The notes beneath the pieces were generated by a model. The model was not told where the DNA came from, ran no database searches, and worked only from the letters and a program-made list of their open reading frames with translations. Shown here piece by piece: positions 1 through 6,152 of a DNA stretch of 64,000 nt. This stretch comes from a virus. The translations under genes and the position numbers were made by a program. The DNA lies in the IMG/VR virus record IMGVR_UViG_3300036846_001209, positions 1-64,000 of that record; one strand, written 5' to 3'. How positions within the stretch are numbered: the stretch's first letter is position 1; each line of letters opens with the position of its first letter.

Positions 1-73
1 TCTGTTCGTAGGTGGGTGAGGCGCCAAGGCCCGACACCTCTTCAAATCCGAACGGCGCATTGACGTTTGGCAC
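1..73 (-). CDS. Head protein N-terminus, partial (probable major capsid)
   Basis: Only the first codons are inside the window; the gene continues past the left edge. The readable start gives PNVNAPFGF, a type of opening seen in head proteins of many podoviruses. I chose the GTG at 73 because the AAAAGGGGG ribosome site lies 9 bases before it; an in-frame ATG at 82 directly abuts that site. It follows the portal, scaffold candidate and small head genes on the same strand, which is the usual position of the major capsid gene. The capsid assignment is inference from position and the N-terminal pattern, not from a domain. Confidence 0.55.
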   Translation of the reverse strand, partial: MPNVNAPFGFEEVSGLGASPTYEQ

Positions 74-147
74 GGAAGACATCCCCCTTTTCAGGGTGGA
101 GTCGTTCCGAGCGCCGGGCCGGTGCGGACTCTAAGGTTGTCCTGCGT

Positions 148-165
148 GGGCCTCCCCGGGGGCCC
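148..165 (-). other. GC-rich hairpin in leader of the putative capsid gene
   Basis: An 18-base inverted repeat (7-bp stem with one G-T pair, 4-base loop) lies in the 130-bp gap before the putative capsid gene. This gap is unusually long for this operon, where most genes overlap. No T-run follows on the minus strand, so it is not a classical terminator. It could stabilise or process the capsid mRNA. Nothing else is visible in 83-213. Confidence 0.35.
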
Positions 166-213
166 GATTGGGGCGGGAAGCTACGTCTGGTGTTCCCAGG
201 GTGTCAATCGGCG

Positions 214-480
214 TCATCCCCAGTAGCCGACCTTGCTCATCAGGTCGTCGATCTCCGCGCCGGTCGCCGCGTCGAAGTAGGCCGCCTCGCCCTCCTGCTT
301 CAGCGGCGCCAGCCCGAGGCCGGGCCCGTCCTTCGGCGCGTTCTTCTTGGCCTCGGCATGCTGCGCCTTGAGGCCGCGGGAGATCACCGAGCGCAGGAAG
401 TCGGTGCGCGGCTGCGAGCCGCGCATGCGCTCGATCACCACGAACACCTTGTCGAAGACCTTGGCGCGGACCTCTCTCAC
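214..480 (-). CDS. Hypothetical head-operon protein, 88 aa
   Basis: Unrecognised small acidic/basic mixed protein with no membrane segment. Its GTG start forms a GTGA overlap with the stop of the preceding gene, so it is probably translated by coupling. It is the last gene before the putative capsid gene. The middle (about residues 20-45) is helical and charged and contains a KKNAPKDGPG loop. No function is proposed. Confidence 0.7.
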   Translation of the reverse strand: MREVRAKVFDKVFVVIERMRGSQPRTDFLRSVISRGLKAQHAEAKKNAPKDGPGLGLAPLKQEGEAAYFDAATGAEIDDLMSKVGYWG

Positions 481-869
481 GACTTGCCGATACGCTCGCG
501 CAGCGTCTGCGCCTGCAGATCGAGCGCCAGCTTCTGCTGCGGCGTCGGGTAGCCGGGCGGAACTTGGGTGCGCTTGTCCTCCATCGCCCGCTGGGCGGCC
601 TCGTTGAGCGCGCCGCCAAGGTCGTAGCGGCGCGTCAGCCGCTCGGTCTGCAGCCGCACCTCGGCGTCGTGGTAGCCGATGTTGGCGCGCACCTCGCGCG
701 GGATCGCCTTCAGTTCGACGCCGATCAACTTGGCGGCGCGTGGTCCGTCCCTGACCGGCGGCGGATCGAGATGCCTATCGTAAGGCTCGGCCAGCAGGCA
801 GCGCACCACGGCCCAGGTGTAGAGGAACGAGCCCCAGGTGAGCGCCGTGCGGATCAGCCAGCGGTTCAA
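477..869 (-). CDS. Hypothetical N-terminally anchored protein, 130 aa
   Basis: The first about 25 residues (WLIRTALTWGSFLYTWAVV) form one hydrophobic segment, followed by a soluble charged helical region of about 90 residues rich in Arg, Glu and Gln. It starts at TTG, supported by a GGAGGGG ribosome site 5-6 bases upstream, and overlaps the end of the 39-residue gene before it. An anchored helical protein next to a tiny membrane protein could be spanin-like, but nothing beyond topology supports that, and I see no lipobox. Confidence 0.65.
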   Translation of the reverse strand: MNRWLIRTALTWGSFLYTWAVVRCLLAEPYDRHLDPPPVRDGPRAAKLIGVELKAIPREVRANIGYHDAEVRLQTERLTRRYDLGGALNEAAQRAMEDKRTQVPPGYPTPQQKLALDLQAQTLRERIGKS

Positions 870-985
870 CTGAGCCCCTCCAAGTCAGGGTCGTCAGGAT
901 CGTCGTGGTGGTTGGGCCAGCGCCACGCCGCCCAGATCAGGCCGAACACGAACGACAGGCCGATCCAGAGCGCGAACCACTTCAC
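866..985 (-). CDS. Small single-span membrane protein, 39 aa
   Basis: A short gene joining its two neighbours without gaps: its GTG start overlaps the TGA of the Acb2/Tad1-like gene, and its own TGA overlaps the TTG start of the next gene. Residues 2-21 are hydrophobic (WFALWIGLSFVFGLIWAAW) and the last 17 are acidic (DDPDDPD). The overlap pattern on both sides is the main reason to believe it is real. It may be a partner of the next membrane-anchored protein; function is unknown. Confidence 0.6.
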   Translation of the reverse strand: MKWFALWIGLSFVFGLIWAAWRWPNHHDDPDDPDLEGLS

Positions 986-1254
986 GCGGTCAGACCCTTC
1001 ACCGCCCAGATCACTGCCTGCTCTAGGCTGGTGATCGCCAGCGCGTGGTAGCGCGCCGCGCCGACGGGGATGAAGTCGGCGGGGACGCTGCGGTCGATCA
1101 GCCGCTCCAGTTCCTCGGCCTTGGCCTTGATGGCGTCGTGCAGCCGCTTCTCCTCCTCGGTGAGCGCCCGATAGCGCGGCCGGAAGCGGCTGGTCGGCAT
1201 GGCCGGGTCGTCGCTCTGGCGGTCGTCCGGCGGGCCGTCGTAGACGTTGGTCAT
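982..1254 (-). CDS. Acb2/Tad1-like cyclic-nucleotide sponge candidate, 90 aa
   Basis: The layout matches my recollection of the Acb2/Tad1 hairpin family: a first helix with LTEEEKRLHDAIKAKAEEL (residues 31-49) and a C-terminal helix RYHALAITSLEQAVIWAVK (about 67-85). Known members bind cyclic di- or trinucleotides or gcADPR and so block CBASS or Thoeris defence. A clear AGAGGAGA ribosome site lies 6 bases before the ATG. It sits in the head operon just before two small membrane-protein genes and would be made late. Family assignment is from motif memory; ligand choice cannot be read from the sequence. Confidence 0.6.
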   Translation of the reverse strand: MTNVYDGPPDDRQSDDPAMPTSRFRPRYRALTEEEKRLHDAIKAKAEELERLIDRSVPADFIPVGAARYHALAITSLEQAVIWAVKGLTA

Positions 1255-1298
1255 CGGGCTCTCCTCTTTCCCGAATCCGGGTCCAGATTATGCAGATC

Positions 1299-2087
1299 CT
1301 ATGCGTCCGGCACCGAAATCATCGCCGGATCGACCGGGGTATAGCTGGTCCGCACCCGGGCGGTGGGGCGACCCGACTCGTCGACGCGCGGGAAGGTGCC
1401 TTCGGGTCCCTCGTTCAACTGGCGCTCCTTCAGCTTCACCGCGTCGCGGGCGCGCTTGTACATGATCTGCTTCACCCGCTTGGTGACCATCTCCGGGCGC
1501 TGCATCAGGACGAGGCCCTCGCGCATGATGCCGCCGCGGTGGCCCTTCGGCATCATCGCCGGGTGGCGGCTCGCCGGCACCTCCTCCCAGCCGGTGCGGG
1601 CCAGGCGCGAGTCGTAGTGCGGGTCCTCCTTGCCGTAGACCGTTTTCCTCTTCCACTCGTACGTCCACCCGTCCGGCACTTCGATGCCGTCGAGCGAGAG
1701 CTCGTCCGGCCCTTCGTCGAGCGCCCCCTCGAGGTGGCCCAGGATCTCGGCGGCGCGCGCCTCGGCCTGCTCGCGAGACGACATCTCGTGCGGCGCCGCG
1801 GCGGCGCGCATCTCGGGCCGGGGCTCGCCGCGCGGATCGGGGCGCACCATGCGCGGCTGCGGTTGAGCTTTTGTTTCACGTGAAACACTGGCCGGACCGG
1901 CGTCGGGCGGCAGATCGTCGAGCAGCGCGTCGGCCTGGCCCACCGTCTCAAGCTTCGGTTCGATGGGCGCGTCGGCGCTCATCACCTGCCTCAGTTCGGC
2001 GTTGAGATCGGGCTCGGGGCGCGCCCGCGGCTTGCGGGCTGGGGGCTTGCGGCGGGGCGGGCGGGTTCCGCGCGGGGTGGTCGCCAT
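1299..2087 (-). CDS. Hypothetical head-operon protein with DGWTYEWK domain, 262 aa
   Basis: The first about 110 residues are Pro/Arg-rich and low in complexity; the remainder is a compact domain with DGWTYEWKRKTVYGKED and a TGWEEVPASRHP segment, a pattern I have seen in uncharacterised phage proteins next to portal and capsid genes. The N-terminus is strongly basic. The gene starts one base after the stop of the scaffold candidate (TGA-G-ATG). It is probably a virion or assembly factor; no catalytic motif is visible. Confidence 0.75.
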   Translation of the reverse strand: MATTPRGTRPPRRKPPARKPRARPEPDLNAELRQVMSADAPIEPKLETVGQADALLDDLPPDAGPASVSRETKAQPQPRMVRPDPRGEPRPEMRAAAAPHEMSSREQAEARAAEILGHLEGALDEGPDELSLDGIEVPDGWTYEWKRKTVYGKEDPHYDSRLARTGWEEVPASRHPAMMPKGHRGGIMREGLVLMQRPEMVTKRVKQIMYKRARDAVKLKERQLNEGPEGTFPRVDESGRPTARVRTSYTPVDPAMISVPDA

Positions 2088-2088
2088 C

Positions 2089-3087
2089 TCAGTTCATCCT
2101 GCCTTCGCGCGTGAGGATCAGCTTGTTGCGCGCGTAGGCCTGCTCGGACTTGCGCCCGGAGGGGTCGGCGGCGAGCTCGTCGGGGAAGAGCTCGCGGGCC
2201 ATCTCGCGCTCCTCGCGGGTCAGCGTCACCCGCGTCGGGTTGCCAGCGCCGCCGTTGGCGCGGCTGACCGGCGCCGCCGGCGGCGGGGCCTTGGGACGGG
2301 TGTCTGGCACGGGGGTCCTCTCCTCAACAAAGCTCGGCCTGGGCGCGGTCGGAGCATCGCCTCCCAGGCCGAGAGTACGCTCCACGTGAGCGATATACTG
2401 CGGGCTGTCCGCCTCGATGCCTTTGCCGATGGCGTCGTAGTGGGCGCTCATCAGACTGGCGTTCTTGCGCGGGTCGGTGATGTAGGTCGGGTGCTGGCGG
2501 ATCCAGTTCGCGGCGTTGGGGGTCAGCTGCCTGGCGACGTTCTCGACCTGGTCGAACTGCTGCGGCGGCGGCGGCGGCTGCCGCGGCATCGTCTTCAACT
2601 GCTCGAGGCCCGCCTCGATCTGGGACTCGCGCTGGGCGGCGCGGCTGATCTCGACTTGGATGTCGGCGACCGCGGCGAAGTCCTGCACCGCGTAGGCCTC
2701 GGCGAGGTTGGCCTTCAGGACGCCGATGCCCTGCTTCAGCCCGCCGAGCGCCGTCTCGAGGAACTGCACGTTGGCGTCCTGGGTCTGACCCGTGGCGTCG
2801 AGGCGGGCCTGCTCGGCGGCCTGGGCGCGGTCGTTGGCCTGCCGGGTGGCGGCTTCGGACGCCTGCAAGCGCGCGCGTAGCGCTTCGATGCCCTCATCGG
2901 CCGGGATTTCGCGCGGTCGTTCCGGCGCAGGCGCCGCCGCTGCCGGTTCAGGCGCACCATCCTCGGCGTGCTCGATCTCGATCTCGTCGTCGGGCGGCGG
3001 GGGTGGGTGATCGCGGGTGCGGTCCGGCAGCGGCTCGCGCTCGAGCTCCTCAAGCGCGACGTCGATGGAATCGTCGGGACCAGCCAT
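2089..3087 (-). CDS. Scaffold-like head assembly protein, 332 aa
   Basis: The N-terminal 75 residues are acidic and Pro-rich (PPPPPDDEIEIEH). A long Ala/Gln/Glu/Arg coiled coil follows at about 80-185, then a Pro-rich linker and a basic C-terminal tail from about 270 to the end. This acid-coil-basic-tail plan and the position between portal and putative capsid fit a podovirus scaffolding protein. A GGAGAG ribosome site precedes the ATG. The call rests on architecture and location; there is no diagnostic motif. Confidence 0.6.
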   Translation of the reverse strand: MAGPDDSIDVALEELEREPLPDRTRDHPPPPPDDEIEIEHAEDGAPEPAAAAPAPERPREIPADEGIEALRARLQASEAATRQANDRAQAAEQARLDATGQTQDANVQFLETALGGLKQGIGVLKANLAEAYAVQDFAAVADIQVEISRAAQRESQIEAGLEQLKTMPRQPPPPPQQFDQVENVARQLTPNAANWIRQHPTYITDPRKNASLMSAHYDAIGKGIEADSPQYIAHVERTLGLGGDAPTAPRPSFVEERTPVPDTRPKAPPPAAPVSRANGGAGNPTRVTLTREEREMARELFPDELAADPSGRKSEQAYARNKLILTREGRMN

Positions 3088-3090
3088 CGA

Positions 3091-3306
3091 TCACTCTCCG
3101 AAACGGATTTCCCCGCCCGGCCCGAGGCTTATGGGCCGGAAAAGCTCGAAATCAGTGCGTCGGTTCATCACCGCGGTGATCGCGCCGGCCAGGATGGTGA
3201 TCTTCATGTCGTCGGAGAGCACGATCTTCAGGCCAGCGCGGTCGCGCGCGTCGATCAGCGTGATCAGCACGCTCTCGACGAACCGCGCGAGGTCTTCTTC
3301 GGGCAT
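3091..3306 (-). CDS. Hypothetical protein, 71 aa
   Basis: Start chosen at the ATG that shares its A with the TGA of the GroES-like gene (TGATG), so translation is probably coupled. It is mainly helical in the first half (LARFVESVLITLIDARDRA) with a middle hydrophobic stretch (LAGAITAVM). No known domain recognised. Its place between the co-chaperonin-like gene and the scaffold candidate suggests a head assembly role, by context only. Confidence 0.65.
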   Translation of the reverse strand: MPEEDLARFVESVLITLIDARDRAGLKIVLSDDMKITILAGAITAVMNRRTDFELFRPISLGPGGEIRFGE

Positions 3307-3695
3307 CACCACACGCGATCCGGCTGCTGCACCCGCCCCTTCACATCGATGTCGTCGATGAGACGGCACGACTGGCCGTTGATGGTGCAGGCGATGGTGT
3401 CGCTGACCCGGTAGAACACCCAGTCGCCCTCGCCCATGTCCTCGGGCCAGGTCCACTTGGTGTCGCTTTCGAAGGCGCGCGGGCCGCACTTCAGGATCAG
3501 GCCCAGTTTTCCCTGGTAGCGGTCCTCTTCGATGTTCGATGGGGGCCGGATGATGCCGCCCCTGGTCTTCTCCGGGGCGATGTAGACCGCGCAGAGCACC
3601 TGATTGTGGAACACCTCGACGTCGGTGACGTCGCCGACCGCTTCGATCAGCTTGGCTTTTGGATCGACGTCATGCGCAAAGGCGGTTGCGGGCAT
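3306..3695 (-). CDS. GroES-like co-chaperonin homologue, 129 aa
   Basis: Residues about 35-70 resemble the GroES core: a hydrophobic strand (VLCAVYIAPE), then EKTRGGIIRPP in the position of the GroES mobile loop that contacts GroEL, then a basic/hydrophobic strand ending GLILKCGPRAF. The second half carries a GDWVFYRVSD turn and CTINGQSCR. The start is the ATG at 3695, just after the upstream stop, with GAGAGG as ribosome site. Phage co-chaperonins such as T4 gp31 help fold capsid protein, which fits its place in the head operon. Length is slightly above normal for GroES. Confidence 0.65.
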   Translation of the reverse strand: MPATAFAHDVDPKAKLIEAVGDVTDVEVFHNQVLCAVYIAPEKTRGGIIRPPSNIEEDRYQGKLGLILKCGPRAFESDTKWTWPEDMGEGDWVFYRVSDTIACTINGQSCRLIDDIDVKGRVQQPDRVW

Positions 3696-3700
3696 CGCGC

Positions 3701-3895
3701 TTACCTCTCGTCCAACTTGCGCGTCACGTCTGCGCACCACTCGTCGATCTGATCAAGTGCGCGGATGAAGCCGACCGTCTGGCGGTAGGCGGCGTAGTCC
3801 TCGGGTCCGCCCTTCGCGAGATCCTCGACGGCACTCTCGCGCTCCTCGGCGATGCGCTGCTTGAGGACCGCTTCGAACTGGGCCGCCATCGCCAT
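3701..3895 (-). CDS. Hypothetical small helical protein, 64 aa
   Basis: A charged, almost wholly helical protein. The ATG shares a base with the upstream TGA; a second ATG two codons later is an alternative. Its last codons contain the ribosome site of the GroES-like gene, so the two are coupled. No family recognised. Confidence 0.6.
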   Translation of the reverse strand: MAMAAQFEAVLKQRIAEERESAVEDLAKGGPEDYAAYRQTVGFIRALDQIDEWCADVTRKLDER

Positions 3896-4077
3896 CAGCC
3901 GAAGCCTTGCTGCCCGTACTCGACGGCGCGCGCGTCCTCGTAGGCCATGATCAGCGCCGCGACGAGCGGCCGGTACATCGTGGTCGGCAGCGTGATGCGA
4001 GCATCGCCGCGGCGGATGAAGATCAGCGGCCCGTCGTTGCCGACCTCGTAGAGTCCATCGTCATCAAGATCCGCCAT
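3895..4077 (-). CDS. Hypothetical small protein, 60 aa
   Basis: Acidic N-terminus (MADLDDDGLYEVG) followed by two short strands (PLIFIRRGDARITLP) and a C-terminal helix. It overlaps the next gene by TGATG. It looks like a small mixed alpha/beta protein; no domain recognised. Only 11 bases separate it from the Gly/Arg-repeat gene. Confidence 0.6.
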   Translation of the reverse strand: MADLDDDGLYEVGNDGPLIFIRRGDARITLPTTMYRPLVAALIMAYEDARAVEYGQQGFG

Positions 4078-4088
4078 CCGGCGCGCCT

Positions 4089-5510
4089 TTACGGTTCGTG
4101 CGCCACGCCGCCCGAGACTGCATGGGTCTTCTGCAGCCGCCCGAGGCCGGATCCGCCGCCCGCGCGCGGCTGGCTACCGACCTTCGGCGCGCGCCCGCCG
4201 CGCTTGCGCGGTGGCGGCATCGGCGGTGCACCTGGGGCGCCGCCACCCATCGGGACCGGGATCGGCATCGGCATCGGCGGCGCCGCGCCGGCGGGGGGTC
4301 CACCCGGCATCGGCATCGGCACGCCGGGCGGGCGGATCGGGCCAGCGCCAGGCGGACCCATCCCAGGCGGCGGGGCTGCGGGCTGCGGATTGGCGCCGCC
4401 GGGGGCGATGACGATGTTGATCTTCGTCCCGGCCTTGCCGCCCTTGGCGCGCGCCGTGCGGCCGCCCTCGGCGCGCTTCTTGGCGTCGAACTCCTTCAAG
4501 AGGCCGCCCTTGGCCTTCCTGGCCGTGCAGCGCGGGCAGCCGCAGTCCGGTCCGTGGCCGCCCTTCTTGGCCTCCGTCCTCACCTCGTCGCGGATCGAGC
4601 CGCCGTCCGCCTTGCCCTCGCGCATCGCCTCGTGCTCGGCGTGGTGCGCGGCCAGCACCTTCTTCTCGACCTTGCCGCCGTCGGCGCGGGCCACGCGGCC
4701 ACCGGGCGCGCGTCCGTAGCGGGCGCGGGCCACCGCCCGGCCGCCGGTGCTGATGCCCAGCCTCGAGCCCATCGACTGCTGCGGCCCGAAGTTGAAGCCG
4801 AGGCGGCCCTGACCGCCCATGCCCGCGGCGAGCGGCGTCGCCAGCGGCCCGCCGCCCTGCTTGGCGACGCGGCCACCGCTGGCGCGGCCCAGCCGACCGT
4901 CTTCCGAGGCTGGACGGTCGCCCGTCTCCACCGCCGAGGAGCCGGTCTTGGTCTTCAGGCCCCGCGTCGCGGAGGATCCGCCCTCGCGGGGCAGATAGCC
5001 GCCCTCGGCGCGTCCGGTGCGGCCGCCGCGCGCCTTGCCGGCCGCCGCCGCGGTCGGACCGAGCGCGTCATCATCCTTGTCTTTGTCGCCGCCGCTCATC
5101 GCATCGATCGCCATCGGCAGCAGGCCGCCGAACATGCCGAGGCCGCCGCCCGCCTTGTGGGTGCGGCCGCCGCGGCGCATGCCGCCGTTCGGGTAGTGGC
5201 CCTCGCGCTCGGCGTCGGCCGCCTTCGAGTCGCGGTTGACGTAGCTGGCGCCGACGTTGCCGCCGCCCTTGCGCGGGCTGCGGCCGGGATTGCCGCCAGC
5301 GTGCATGCCCATCACCTTGCCGCCTGACTTGCGGGCCTGGCGGCTCACCGGGCGCATGCCGGTCTTCACCCCGGCGTAGAGCTTCTCGGCCGGCGTGAAG
5401 TCGGAGGCGTCGACGTTCACCGCGTCCTCGCCGCCGCCCAGGCGCTCGGCCTTGGAGCGCATCGCCTCGCGATAGGATTGGGCATCTGCTGCGGAAGCGC
5501 CGTCAGCCAT
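4089..5510 (-). CDS. Gly/Arg-repeat virion-associated protein, 473 aa
   Basis: Low-complexity, strongly basic protein built from repeats of the type GGR(T/V/A)xRAxGG and KAGGG, spaced along about residues 55-365, with a Pro/Gly/Met tail. One CGCPRC cysteine cluster lies near residue 325 and could bind metal. Related GGR/DGG motifs recur in at least three tail-block proteins here. The gene follows the portal by three small genes. It may be a packaged DNA-binding or head-decorating protein; this is inference from charge and context. Its start overlaps the previous gene by 8 bases. Confidence 0.7.
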   Translation of the reverse strand: MADGASAADAQSYREAMRSKAERLGGGEDAVNVDASDFTPAEKLYAGVKTGMRPVSRQARKSGGKVMGMHAGGNPGRSPRKGGGNVGASYVNRDSKAADAEREGHYPNGGMRRGGRTHKAGGGLGMFGGLLPMAIDAMSGGDKDKDDDALGPTAAAAGKARGGRTGRAEGGYLPREGGSSATRGLKTKTGSSAVETGDRPASEDGRLGRASGGRVAKQGGGPLATPLAAGMGGQGRLGFNFGPQQSMGSRLGISTGGRAVARARYGRAPGGRVARADGGKVEKKVLAAHHAEHEAMREGKADGGSIRDEVRTEAKKGGHGPDCGCPRCTARKAKGGLLKEFDAKKRAEGGRTARAKGGKAGTKINIVIAPGGANPQPAAPPPGMGPPGAGPIRPPGVPMPMPGGPPAGAAPPMPMPIPVPMGGGAPGAPPMPPPRKRGGRAPKVGSQPRAGGGSGLGRLQKTHAVSGGVAHEP

Positions 5511-5817
5511 CGGTGTTCTCCTTGGGCCAACCGGGATGATTGATCGAAGTCAGCGGCGCCCCGTCGCCGGGGTCGGCGGCGCCGACGTTGCCAGCGTAGC
5601 CGAGGCCCGGTCGCAGGGCCTTGTCGGCGTAGGGGTCGGGCGGTTGTAGCAGGCGTTCGAACCCCAACTGCGCCTCGGTGGTGAGTTGGTGCGCGCGCTC
5701 CAGCACCGCCAGCGGCGGCACCTGCCCGCCCGGGGTCTGCGCCTCGACAAAGAGCCCCAGCGCCGTCTTCAGGTTGGAGAGGGCGCTCTTCAGGAGGTCT
5801 GCACGGACGTCGGTCAT
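5503..5817 (-). CDS. Hypothetical protein, 104 aa
   Basis: The start at 5817 is fixed by an ATGA overlap with the upstream stop. The first 60 residues form an amphipathic helical region (LLKSALSNLKTALGLFVEA), then a Pro/Gly-rich tail. Found between the portal and Gly/Arg-repeat genes in the same coupled series. No domain recognised. Confidence 0.7.
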   Translation of the reverse strand: MTDVRADLLKSALSNLKTALGLFVEAQTPGGQVPPLAVLERAHQLTTEAQLGFERLLQPPDPYADKALRPGLGYAGNVGAADPGDGAPLTSINHPGWPKENTDG

Positions 5818-6152
5818 CGGTTGTGCCTGTTGTAGACGCGGTTGTAGGCGGTGGGATCGGTGACGGCGCCGTACCGCACCTCCTCGATCAGCCGGGTGAT
5901 GGCGACGCTGGTCGAGCCGCCGCGTCGCGCGTCGAGCGGCGTGTCGGTCGCATCCACCCGGTGGTTGGCGACGATCGGCAGCGGGTCGGGGTTCAGCCAC
6001 TCGCGCAGCGTCTCCACCGCTGCCGTCAGGTGCTCCTCGGCGCGCTGCAGATCATGCACCGACGGCTGGCCGAAGGTGGGGGTGATCAGGATGCGCGCCC
6101 TCGCGAGCCGGGACTGCAGCAGGTGGATGGCTTGGTCGTCCATGTCAGCCAT
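5814..6152 (-). CDS. Hypothetical protein, 112 aa
   Basis: Starts directly after the TAG stop of the portal gene with no gap. The N-terminal half is helical (AIHLLQSRLARARILI); the second half ends in a Tyr/Asn/Arg-rich segment. Probably a small head accessory protein by position; no motif to name it. Confidence 0.7.
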   Translation of the reverse strand: MADMDDQAIHLLQSRLARARILITPTFGQPSVHDLQRAEEHLTAAVETLREWLNPDPLPIVANHRVDATDTPLDARRGGSTSVAITRLIEEVRYGAVTDPTAYNRVYNRHNR

